Origin: Chloroflexota bacterium
GTDB taxonomy: Bacteria; Chloroflexota; UBA6077; JACCZL01
Reading direction: 5' to 3'
DNA length: 19,124 bases
Assembly: GCA_020845495.1 (NCBI GenBank)
Contig: JADLFM010000232.1
Coordinates: 1-19,124, forward strand
Shown: piece by piece, positions 1 to 6,737 of the stretch
Position numbering within the stretch: position 1 is the first letter of the stretch
Layout of the letters: each line of letters starts with the position of its first letter
Position numbers and translations under genes: made by a program
The notes under the pieces: model-generated
Seen by the model: only the letters and a program-made list of their open reading frames with translations
The model's database searches: none
Told to the model about the DNA's origin: nothing

Positions 1-8
1 ATCCTGCA

Positions 9-71
9 GTCGCTGCGCGACGCTCCAGTCGCACCAGTGCCTGCCGTTCCCGACGGCCGTCGCGCAGCGAC
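9..71. repeat. Nested inverted repeat at the window edge
   Basis: Bases 9-22 (GTCGCTGCGCGACG) are the exact reverse complement of bases 58-71. Between them bases 43-47 and 53-57 form a second, 5-bp stem. Together they could fold as a long arm capped by a hairpin. The structure lies downstream of the crotonase gene, in a stretch (1-184) in which I see no gene. It may be an intergenic repeat element or a folded transcript end; no T-run follows it on either strand. Confidence 0.45.
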
Positions 72-85
72 GGTGTGACTGTAGG

Positions 86-103
86 CGGGGACTTCAGTCC
101 CCG
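86..103. terminator. Compact GC-rich hairpin downstream of the crotonase gene
   Basis: CGGGGACT at 86-93 pairs perfectly with AGTCCCCG at 96-103, leaving a very tight turn. It sits about 80 bases past the stop of the minus-strand crotonase gene, so it could end that transcript. There is no T-run on the minus strand side, so it is not a textbook intrinsic terminator and may equally be a piece of a dispersed repeat. Confidence 0.35.
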
Positions 104-184
104 ACCGCCCGTTCCATGATGCTTCGGGAACACCAGCGAACATGCAATCACCCTGCGGGCGTCTCTGGCCGCACCGTTCGTCGG

Positions 185-1009
185 CTACGCCGGCCCCGAC
201 GGCCGGCTGCCGCTGGCGCGTTGGAAGAACGCCCGCATGCCCGTGCGCGCCTCGTCGGTCATCGCCAGCAGCGTGCTCAGGTCACGCCCTTGCTCCAGGT
301 GCGTCCCGGCCTCGGCCAGCGTCCAGGCCCAGCGCTTGGTCGCCGCCAGCGCTGCCGGACTCAGCACGGCGAGCGTCTCTGCCAGCGCGGTCACGCGCGC
401 TTCAAGCTCCGCCTCGGGCACCACCTCGGTCAGCAGCCCCAGCCGCACGGCCTCGTCGGCGGCCACCCGCCGGCCCGTCAGCGCCAGATCGAGCGCCGCC
501 CGCAGCCCGGCCTGTCGGACCAGCAGCGTCATCACCATCCCCGGCGTCAGCCCCAGCAGCACCTCGGGATAGCCCAGCGAGGCGCGCTCGGAGCCAATCG
601 CCAGATCGCTGGCGCCGACAATGCCGGCCCCGCCCGCCAGGGCCGGCCCGTTGACCACCGCGATGATCGGCGGCCGAGCCGCCAGCAACGCGCGGTAGAC
701 TCGCTCGACGACGCCGAAGCTCGCCGTCACACCGGCCACGTCGCCCCGCTCACTGGCGTCCAGCAGGCTGTCCAGGCGCGCACCGGCGCAGAATGCGCTG
801 CCGGCCCCGGCGATCACGATGACCCGCGTGGATGCATCCGCCGAGGACGCCTGCACGGCCACGGTCAGCGCGCTGGCAAGCTCGGCGTCGAGGGCGTTCC
901 GCTGCGCCGGCCGGTTCAGCGTCAGCCGCACGATGCCGCCATCGCGCTGCACGAGCACGGGCGGCTCGCCGGCCGCGGCTGGACGCTCAGTCTGACCCTC
1001 CACGCTCAC
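185..1009 (-). CDS. Enoyl-CoA hydratase/isomerase (crotonase superfamily)
   Basis: A 274-residue protein with the crotonase fold; the family hydrates, isomerises or otherwise processes acyl-CoA thioesters in the cytoplasm, typically in fatty-acid or amino-acid breakdown. Oxyanion-hole motifs are visible as AFCAGARLD (72-80) and GPALAGGAG (121-129), followed by YPEVLLGLTPG (147-157) carrying Glu149. The first catalytic Glu of classical hydratases (in the GGGCEL-type motif) is not present: the equivalent place reads GGAGIVGASD. Only the second Glu is kept, as in several isomerase or non-standard hydratase branches, so the substrate cannot be named. The start is GTG at 1009, preceded by a purine-rich AAGGGGG stretch and only 17 bp after the CorA stop, suggesting co-transcription with CorA. 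The C-terminal tail after about residue 262 is low in structure. Confidence 0.9.
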   Translation of the reverse strand: MSVEGQTERPAAAGEPPVLVQRDGGIVRLTLNRPAQRNALDAELASALTVAVQASSADASTRVIVIAGAGSAFCAGARLDSLLDASERGDVAGVTASFGVVERVYRALLAARPPIIAVVNGPALAGGAGIVGASDLAIGSERASLGYPEVLLGLTPGMVMTLLVRQAGLRAALDLALTGRRVAADEAVRLGLLTEVVPEAELEARVTALAETLAVLSPAALAATKRWAWTLAEAGTHLEQGRDLSTLLAMTDEARTGMRAFFQRASGSRPSGPA

Positions 1010-1026
1010 CGGTTCCGCCCCCTTCC

Positions 1027-2109
1027 CTAGATCCAGTCTTTGCGCCTGAACACCAGCCAGGCCACGAACACCAGCAGCGCCATCAGGCCAAGCGCGAACG
1101 GATAGCCACCATCCCAGTGAAGCTCGGGCATCACGTCGAAGTTCATGCCGTAAACGCCGCTGACGATGGTCGGCAGCATGATCATCACGGTGACGGCGGT
1201 CAGTCGCTTCATCGACTCGTTCAGCGCATTCGACTGGAGCGTGAGGTACGAGTCGAGCGCGGTCCCCAGCCGCTCGCGCATGGTGTCGATGGTGTCGGTC
1301 AGGCGCAGAATCAGATCGACCAGGTCGGTGAAGTAGGGGCCGACGAAGCCGCCGACGTTCGGGTCGTCGTGGCGGGCCAGGCTGGTGTAGACGTCGCGAG
1401 GGGGCGCCACCACCCGCCGCAGCTCGGTCAGGTCGCGCCGCAACGTCAGCAGCTCCTGCAGCATCCGCCTGTCGAAGCTCCGAAACAGCCGGTCCTCAAT
1501 GCGCTCGATCCGCGCATCGAACGTGTCCACCAGCGGGAAGTAGGCCGACGTCAGCGCTTCGCAGATGCGGTAGAGCAGCAGCTCATGCGGGTGCGGCTCG
1601 ACGATGGCAGGATTCGCCCGCCACCGCTCCCGAACAGTCTCCAGGGCCGGGATCGGATCGCGGTGGATGGTCACGATGTAGCCTTGCCCGAGCAGGATCG
1701 AGACCGGCGAGAGGTGCAGTCGCAGGCGGCGCGTCTCACGGGCGGCGATCAGCACCACCATCGTCAGACCCGGATACTCGTCTACCTTCGGGCGCTGATG
1801 CGGCAGCTTGAGGTCCTGGAGCACCAGCGGGTGCAGTGACAGCTCATCCTGCAGCTTGAGCAGCTGATCCGGTTGCGGGTGCTCCAGGTCGAGCCAGACC
1901 ACGGACTCGCCGCCGTTTACCTCGCCATCGACGGCGTCGAACGGGACGTCGTCCCTGAGCATCCGGTCACGGTAGCAGAGCACAACCGGATCCGGCACCG
2001 TGTGCCGGCGCGGATCGTCGAGTGGATCGACCTGGGCTGCTTCGTCACGACTGCCGCGATACACGTTCTGAGGATACCGCTCCCGTGACTGGCCGTCGAG
2101 ATGACCCAA
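1027..2109 (-). CDS. corA: CorA-family magnesium/cobalt transport protein
   Basis: CorA proteins are pentameric inner-membrane channels for Mg2+ and Co2+, with a large cytoplasmic funnel and two C-terminal membrane helices. The signature YGMNF follows the first membrane helix (about 305-322), and a second hydrophobic helix near 338-356 ends in the basic tail RRKDWI. The long helical stalk (about 180-300) is rich in charged residues as expected. The start is uncertain: TTG at 2109 gives 360 residues, a GTG at 1998 gives 323, and an ATG at 1962 would cut into the first beta strand (VVLCYRDR). None has a clear Shine-Dalgarno sequence; 323 is close to the usual family length. It lies between the GH31 and crotonase genes on the same strand, and no functional link to either is evident. 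Confidence 0.93.
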   Translation of the reverse strand: MGHLDGQSRERYPQNVYRGSRDEAAQVDPLDDPRRHTVPDPVVLCYRDRMLRDDVPFDAVDGEVNGGESVVWLDLEHPQPDQLLKLQDELSLHPLVLQDLKLPHQRPKVDEYPGLTMVVLIAARETRRLRLHLSPVSILLGQGYIVTIHRDPIPALETVRERWRANPAIVEPHPHELLLYRICEALTSAYFPLVDTFDARIERIEDRLFRSFDRRMLQELLTLRRDLTELRRVVAPPRDVYTSLARHDDPNVGGFVGPYFTDLVDLILRLTDTIDTMRERLGTALDSYLTLQSNALNESMKRLTAVTVMIMLPTIVSGVYGMNFDVMPELHWDGGYPFALGLMALLVFVAWLVFRRKDWI

Positions 2110-2126
2110 CTGTCCGTACCGAGCGG

Positions 2127-3872
2127 CTACCGACCTCTGCCGTACTCGACAACCGTCGTCCCGCTTGACGCCGGCGCACGCACCCAGAGGTAGCCGTTCT
2201 CAGCATCCAGCCACCAGCCCTCGACGGCCCGGTCAAACACCTCGAAGCTCGGGAGCACGCTGAGCGTCCGCTCGACGTCATCCTGCCGCAGGCCCACGCT
2301 GCCGGGCGCATCCGCCTGCTTGATCCGCAGCACCAGCCCCTGCGTCGTCGGGCCGATGCTCAGACGCGTGCTGTCGCTGGATCGCCGGCTCTCGACGGCG
2401 ATCTCTTCGCCGTCGGACGGTCGCAGCGTTCGCGTACTCTGCCCGTCCGGGTAAAACAGCAGCGTCAGCGCACCGTCCGATCCGGGGCCGCCGTGCCCGG
2501 TCTCGCCGTCCGAGACCTGCATCGGGATGATGGCGCCGCTCTTGATGAAGATCGGCGCGCGCGACAGCGAAGCCTCGTAGTCGAGCACCGAGCCGCCGGC
2601 TATCGGCTCGACGTCGTCCCAGTAGTCGTACCAGCGCGAGCCGCGCGGCAGCTCAACGCGCCGCTGGTCGTCACGGGTGATGATGGGCGCGACGAACAGG
2701 TCTTCGCCTAGCCGGTAGTGCCGTGCCACACGGTCGCCGTCGCGGATAATCGGCGGGCCACCCAGGTGCGCGTCGACGCCGGCGCCGTACAGGTACGGCA
2801 CCAGTTGATGGTGCAGTTTGGCGTAGTAGCGGTACGGCCCGACGACCTCGTCGTCGATCTTCCAGGGCCGGTGCTCGCCGCGTCCGCCATTCTCCATCAG
2901 CGGACTCAGTGCGCCGAGTTGTGCCCACCGCACAAACAGCCGGTCGAAGCGCTCGCCCGGGCGGTAGCCGCCGATGTCTGACCCGAGCACCGAGAAGCCA
3001 AGCTCGGCCGAGTGCAGGATGTTGTCCAACGCCTCTTCGATGCCTTTCGGACCCCAGTCAGGCTCCTGGTCCCCGACCCAGCCGGCCGGATTCGCCTCGA
3101 CGGGCGCGTACACCGTGCCGGTATCGACCGGGCGCGCCGTGATGATCGCGTCGCGGCTCTTCTCGCTGACGTAGCGGTAGAAGGCGCGGTAGTAGGCGTC
3201 GCCGTACTCGCGGTTGGTCTTCGGCCCGGCCGCCGTCTGCACGATATCCGGCAGGTTGCCCTCGGGCGCATCGACCTTCCACCCGTCGATGCCGTAGGAC
3301 CACGCCCGGTCCATCTGCCCGTACCACCAGGCGACGGCGTCCGGATTGAAGAAGTCGATGGCGCTGCCCTCACCCTTATCCCAGGCGTAGGTCAGGCCGC
3401 CGTTCACGAAGTAGCCGCGACCGCGGGCCTCCTGATAGTTCGGCGAGATGCCGGCGTCAGGCCCATCGTTCGAGGTGGTGTTGATGAAGCCCGTCGCCCA
3501 GAAGATGACGCGGATGTTTCGGTCTCGCATCCGGCTGACCAGCCGCTGCGGATTCCCGAACTCCTTGGCCATCTCGAACGTGTTGTAGTTCGTCTGCCAG
3601 GGGCTGTCGATGATGACCGCGCCGACGGGGATATCCCGCTGGCGATAGCCGTCCACCAGGGCGACAGCCGCATCGGCATCGTTCTCCTCGTCCTCCCAGA
3701 CCCAGGGCTCGTACACCCAGCGCGGGGTGTACGGCGGGCGTGGCCGCTCCGGTGCCTGGAGCGCGAACGAGGAGAGGACGCCGCCAAGCGGGGAGACCAG
3801 CAACAGCGGCAGCGCCACCAGCACGACGGCGGCAATCAGCCGCGCCCCGCGACGTCTCAGGCCTGCGAACAT
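2127..3872 (-). CDS. Exported or membrane-anchored glycoside hydrolase family 31 protein
   Basis: GH31 enzymes are retaining alpha-glycosidases (alpha-glucosidase, alpha-xylosidase, sulfoquinovosidase and related). Residues 1-38 hold a basic start and a hydrophobic stretch (LIAAVVLVALPLLLV, 12-26), a signal peptide or anchor. The barrel follows at once: the likely nucleophile is Asp201 in DGWKVDAPEG, the likely acid/base is Asp268 in WVGDQEPDW, and the family signature GSDIGGY is at 297-303. Beta-sandwich C-terminal regions run from about 385 to the end (FVAPII, then a FIKSGAIIPM motif). At 581 residues it lacks the usual roughly 200-residue N-terminal beta-sandwich domain, since the barrel begins near residue 50. 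The start at 3872 is an ATG with a weak GGGGGA upstream. Substrate specificity cannot be read from the sequence. Confidence 0.9.
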   Translation of the reverse strand: MFAGLRRRGARLIAAVVLVALPLLLVSPLGGVLSSFALQAPERPRPPYTPRWVYEPWVWEDEENDADAAVALVDGYRQRDIPVGAVIIDSPWQTNYNTFEMAKEFGNPQRLVSRMRDRNIRVIFWATGFINTTSNDGPDAGISPNYQEARGRGYFVNGGLTYAWDKGEGSAIDFFNPDAVAWWYGQMDRAWSYGIDGWKVDAPEGNLPDIVQTAAGPKTNREYGDAYYRAFYRYVSEKSRDAIITARPVDTGTVYAPVEANPAGWVGDQEPDWGPKGIEEALDNILHSAELGFSVLGSDIGGYRPGERFDRLFVRWAQLGALSPLMENGGRGEHRPWKIDDEVVGPYRYYAKLHHQLVPYLYGAGVDAHLGGPPIIRDGDRVARHYRLGEDLFVAPIITRDDQRRVELPRGSRWYDYWDDVEPIAGGSVLDYEASLSRAPIFIKSGAIIPMQVSDGETGHGGPGSDGALTLLFYPDGQSTRTLRPSDGEEIAVESRRSSDSTRLSIGPTTQGLVLRIKQADAPGSVGLRQDDVERTLSVLPSFEVFDRAVEGWWLDAENGYLWVRAPASSGTTVVEYGRGR

Positions 3873-3930
3873 CGATCCCCCACGTGGCGCCTCCCAAACA
3901 TGAAGGCGAGATGAAGCTCAGCCGCCGAGT

Positions 3931-3936
3931 ACTATA
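3931..3936 (-). promoter_or_regulatory. Possible -10 element for the GH31-corA-crotonase genes
   Basis: Read on the minus strand this is TATAGT, five of six matches to TATAAT, in an otherwise GC-rich divergent spacer and about 59 bases before the GH31 start. The position 17 bases further upstream reads TCGGCT, a poor -35, so the assignment rests on the -10 alone. Confidence 0.3.
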
Positions 3937-4064
3937 CGCGAGCGTGACCGGCGAGCCGATGCATTTCACGTGACAGCAAGATTACGGCTCGGCCCGATGC
4001 AATCCTTGTACCGTGGCAACCCGATACCACCGAGATTGCCCACGGCATCCCTGCTGGAGGAACC

Positions 4065-5276
4065 ATGAGCAGCGACCTCGGGGCCGAGCTACAGCGGCTG
4101 ACCGAGCAGGGCCACGAACGTGTCGTCGAATGGCGGCGGGCCGTGCACGCCTGGCCCGAGCTGTCGTACCAGGAGCACCGTACGGCTGCGCTGGCCGCCG
4201 AGGTGCTCCGCGAGCTGGGGGCGGACGTCCGCGAGGGCGTGGCCGGAACCGGCGTCATCGGCATCGTCAAGGGACGCGGCCCCGGCAAGACGATCGCCGT
4301 GCGGGCCGACATGGACGCGCTGCCGGTCCTGGAACAGACCGGCCTGCCGTTCGCCTCGAAGAACGAGGGCGTCATGCACGCCTGCGGCCATGACAGCCAC
4401 GTCGCGATGGCGATGGGAGCGGCGGCCGTCCTGGCCGGCCTGCGCGACCGGTTCGACGGCCAGGTGATGTTCATCTTCGAGCCGAACGAGGAGTCGCTCG
4501 ACAGCCAGGAGGAGCCAGGCGCCTACCGGATCGTCAACCAGGGCTACCTGGACGAGCCGAAGGTCGATCTGGTGCTGGGGCAGCACGTCTACCCGGAGTA
4601 CCCGACGGGACAGGTGGCGCTCCGCGGCGGCGTGATGATGACAGGCTTCGACTACGTCGATATCACCATCATCGGCGAGACGGCCCACACCTCCACGTCG
4701 CACAAGGGCGCCGACGCGCTGGTGGCGGCGGCCCAGGTGATCCTGGCGCTCCAGACCCTCGCCAGCCGCGAGATCGATCCGGCCGAGTCGGTGATCTGCC
4801 ACATCGGCACCATCGAGGGCGGCTTCCGGCGCAACATCCTGGCCGAGCGCGTCGAAATGACGGGGACGGTCCGCATCTCCGACCAGAGCCAGCGGGCCGG
4901 CCTGAAGGATCGTATCGAGCGCATCGTGGCCGGCATCGCCTCGGCCATGCGCTGCACCTACGAGATCACCTATCGTCCGGTGCTGATGGCGGTCGTGAAC
5001 GATCCCGAGTCCACCGAGATGGTGGGAGGCGTCGCGCGTGAGTTGCACGGCCCGAGCGGCGTCTACTGGATGCCGATGCCCCGCCCGACGGCCGAGTCGT
5101 ACCATGTCTACGGCGAGGGCCGTCCGGCCGTGTTCTGGTTCCTCGGCGTCGGCAATGCCGCGCAGAATCGCGAGTGGGCGTCGCACCACCCGCGCTTCGT
5201 CCTGGACGAAGATGCCATGAAGCCGGGGGTCGCCGTGCTGGCCGGCTCCTGCTTACGCGCCCTGGGCGCCTGGTAG
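4065..5276 (+). CDS. M20 family (M20D) amidohydrolase
   Basis: A 403-residue zinc/manganese-dependent cytoplasmic amidohydrolase of the hippurate hydrolase/N-acyl-amino-acid deacylase type. Metal ligands are recognisable: Cys107 and His109 in HACGHDSH, Glu142/Glu143 in FEPNEE, His174 in GQHVYPEYP and His374/His375 in SHHPRF. RADMDALPV (80-88) is the conserved strand before the active site, and the dimerisation-domain His208 lies in GETAHTS. The Cys ligand places it in subgroup M20D rather than among ArgE/DapE peptidases. The family splits N-acyl or similar amide bonds of amino acids; the acyl group is unknown. The ATG has GGAGG four bases upstream (4056-4060). It lies 165 bp before glutamine synthetase on the same strand, and with the operator-like site between them they need not share a transcript. 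Confidence 0.92.
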   Translation: MSSDLGAELQRLTEQGHERVVEWRRAVHAWPELSYQEHRTAALAAEVLRELGADVREGVAGTGVIGIVKGRGPGKTIAVRADMDALPVLEQTGLPFASKNEGVMHACGHDSHVAMAMGAAAVLAGLRDRFDGQVMFIFEPNEESLDSQEEPGAYRIVNQGYLDEPKVDLVLGQHVYPEYPTGQVALRGGVMMTGFDYVDITIIGETAHTSTSHKGADALVAAAQVILALQTLASREIDPAESVICHIGTIEGGFRRNILAERVEMTGTVRISDQSQRAGLKDRIERIVAGIASAMRCTYEITYRPVLMAVVNDPESTEMVGGVARELHGPSGVYWMPMPRPTAESYHVYGEGRPAVFWFLGVGNAAQNREWASHHPRFVLDEDAMKPGVAVLAGSCLRALGAW

Positions 5277-5339
5277 CAACGTGCGAAGTGCACAAACCGG
5301 CTGGTCTGCGTGGACAGAGTTTGTGCAGGTTGCACGTTG
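5277..5339. promoter_or_regulatory. Paired palindromes upstream of glutamine synthetase
   Basis: Two copies of GTGC-N5-GCAC (5281-5293 and 5323-5335) sit inside a larger inverted repeat whose 21-base arms (5277-5297 and 5319-5339) match at 18 positions. The palindrome centres (5287 and 5329) are 42 bp apart, four turns of B-DNA, which suits two dimers of one regulator on the same face. The first arm begins one base past the M20 stop codon, so it might alternatively fold as a transcript end, but no T-run follows. It does not match the GlnR/TnrA consensus I know. Confidence 0.45.
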
Positions 5340-5366
5340 CTGCCGGGCCCGAGCGGCTCGTATCTT
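5337..5366 (+). promoter_or_regulatory. Candidate promoter for glutamine synthetase
   Basis: TTGCTG (5337-5342) and TATCTT (5361-5366) are spaced by 18 bases and stand about 75 bases before the chosen ATG. The -35 keeps only TTG and the -10 matches at four of six places, so the support is modest. The downstream palindrome would touch the -35, the usual place for a repressor or a class II activator. Confidence 0.3.
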
Positions 5367-5422
5367 CCTCAATCGAGCCATCCTTCCTGTGACTCGGTGT
5401 GTCGGTCCAGGTGAGGATTCAT

Positions 5423-5430
5423 GGAAGGAG
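5423..5430 (+). promoter_or_regulatory. Ribosome binding site fixing the glutamine synthetase start
   Basis: GGAAGGAG lies 11 bases before the ATG at 5442. It overlaps the alternative upstream ATG at 5421, which favours 5442 as the true start. The resulting N-terminus (MADSYGYYKAEYIW) agrees with the usual GSII start. Confidence 0.6.
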
Positions 5431-5441
5431 TACCAGCGGCG

Positions 5442-6482
5442 ATGGCCGACTCTTACGGGTACTACAAGGCAGAGTACATCTGGGTTGACGGTACCGCCCC
5501 CACCGCCAAGCTGCGGTCCAAGGCGAAGATCATCAAGCTTGGCGAAGAGCCGGGTATCTGGGGCTTCGACGGATCGAGCACGCAGCAGGCCACGGGCGAC
5601 CGCTCGGACTGCGTCCTCCAGCCCGTGTTCGTCTGCGACGACCCGATCCGCGGCGGCAACAACAAGCTGGTGATGTGCGAGGTCATGCTCGTCTCGGGCG
5701 ATCCGCATCCGACCAACACCCGTGCCGCGTGCCGCGAAACAGCCGCCAAGTACGCCAAGCACGACACCTGGTTCGGCCTCGAGCAGGAGTACACGTTCTT
5801 CGACGGCATCAAGCCGCTGGGCTGGCCGGACAACGGCTTTCCGGCCCCGCAGGGTGGCTACTACTGCGGCGTGGGCGCGGACGAGGTGTTCGGCCGCCCG
5901 GTCGTCGAGGCGCACCTGGAGAACTGCCTCAAGGCTGGCTTGAAGATCTCCGGCATCAACGCCGAGGTCATGCCCGGCCAGTGGGAGTTCCAGGTTGGCC
6001 CGGTGGCCGCCCCAGAGGTCGCCGACCAGCTGTGGATCGCGCGCTGGCTGCTCTACCGCACGGCCGAGGATTTCCCGACGACCTCGGGCAACTTCGTCTC
6101 GGTGCGGCTCGACCCGAAGCCGGTGAAGGGCGACTGGAACGGCGCAGGCTGCCACACCAACTTCTCGACCGTCGAGATGCGCGAGAACTACGACGCCTGC
6201 ATCGCTGCCGCCGAGGCGCTGGGCACGCGGGCCGACCTGCACATCGCCAACTACGGCTACGGCATCGAGGAGCGCCTGACGGGCCACCACGAGACGGCCT
6301 CGTTCAAGACGTTCTCGTACGGCGTGTCCCATCGCGGCGCGTCTATCCGCATCCCGTGGCAGGTGGCGGTTGACAAGAAGGGCTACATCGAGGACCGCCG
6401 CCCGAACGCCAACATGGACCCGTACGTGGTCTGCAAGCTGATCGTCGAGACGGTCTGCGGCACGGCGGACGGCGACCTGTAA
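5442..6482 (+). CDS. glnII: Glutamine synthetase, type II (eukaryotic-type)
   Basis: This enzyme makes glutamine from glutamate, ammonia and ATP in the cytoplasm. At 346 residues it has the length of GSII, far shorter than the roughly 450-470 of GSI. The opening KAEYIWVDG...AKLRSK and WGFDGSST (40-47) are typical GSII. Active-site motifs follow: FGLEQEYTFF (111-120), MPGQWEFQVGP (177-187), NGAGCHTNFST (233-243), RGASIRIP (298-305) and DRRPNANMDPY (318-328). GSII lacks the adenylylation site of GSI, so control is expected at transcription, which makes the paired palindrome upstream relevant. In bacteria GSII is known from rhizobia, Streptomyces, Frankia and some other lineages, usually beside a separate GSI that is not in this window. 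Frameshift or missing motif: none seen. Confidence 0.96.
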   Translation: MADSYGYYKAEYIWVDGTAPTAKLRSKAKIIKLGEEPGIWGFDGSSTQQATGDRSDCVLQPVFVCDDPIRGGNNKLVMCEVMLVSGDPHPTNTRAACRETAAKYAKHDTWFGLEQEYTFFDGIKPLGWPDNGFPAPQGGYYCGVGADEVFGRPVVEAHLENCLKAGLKISGINAEVMPGQWEFQVGPVAAPEVADQLWIARWLLYRTAEDFPTTSGNFVSVRLDPKPVKGDWNGAGCHTNFSTVEMRENYDACIAAAEALGTRADLHIANYGYGIEERLTGHHETASFKTFSYGVSHRGASIRIPWQVAVDKKGYIEDRRPNANMDPYVVCKLIVETVCGTADGDL

Positions 6483-6555
6483 GACGAGTCGTCAGTCATC
6501 AGTTGTCGGTTGTCAGATGGAGACGGCCGACAGCATGCAGCAGGCACACACAACG

Positions 6556-6587
6556 AGCGCCTGGGACTCGCGCGAGTCCCAGGCGCT
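6556..6587. terminator. Perfect 32-bp palindrome, likely glutamine synthetase terminator
   Basis: Bases 6556-6570 pair without mismatch with 6573-6587 around a CG centre, and three T residues (two of them past the stem) lead into TTTGCC on the plus strand. It lies 74 bases past the glutamine synthetase stop, between convergent genes, so it could stop transcription from that side. The T-run is short, and a palindrome this exact may also be a protein or nuclease target. Confidence 0.5.
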
Positions 6588-6594
6588 TTGCCGT

Positions 6595-6707
6595 GGCCCT
6601 CACCCCCCAACCCCCTCTCCCTGTGCGCGGGCGAGGGGGAGGAACAACAGGCTCGTGTGTCTCCCCCTCGCCCGCGCACAGGGAGAGGGGGTCGGGGGGT
6701 GAGGGCC
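6595..6707. repeat. Large inverted repeat with 47-bp arms
   Basis: Bases 6595-6641 are the reverse complement of 6661-6707 with a single mismatch, around a 19-base loop (6642-6660). The arms are C-rich outside (CCCTCACCCCCCAACC) and turn into TGTGCGCGGGCGAGG inside. There is no open frame or transposase. It fills the spacer between the convergent glutamine synthetase and VWA genes, and its outer end resembles the partial sequence at 18983-18996. It looks like a dispersed, non-coding palindromic repeat. Confidence 0.8.
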
Positions 6708-6737
6708 TTTCGGCATTGTCCGCTGACACCCGACTAC

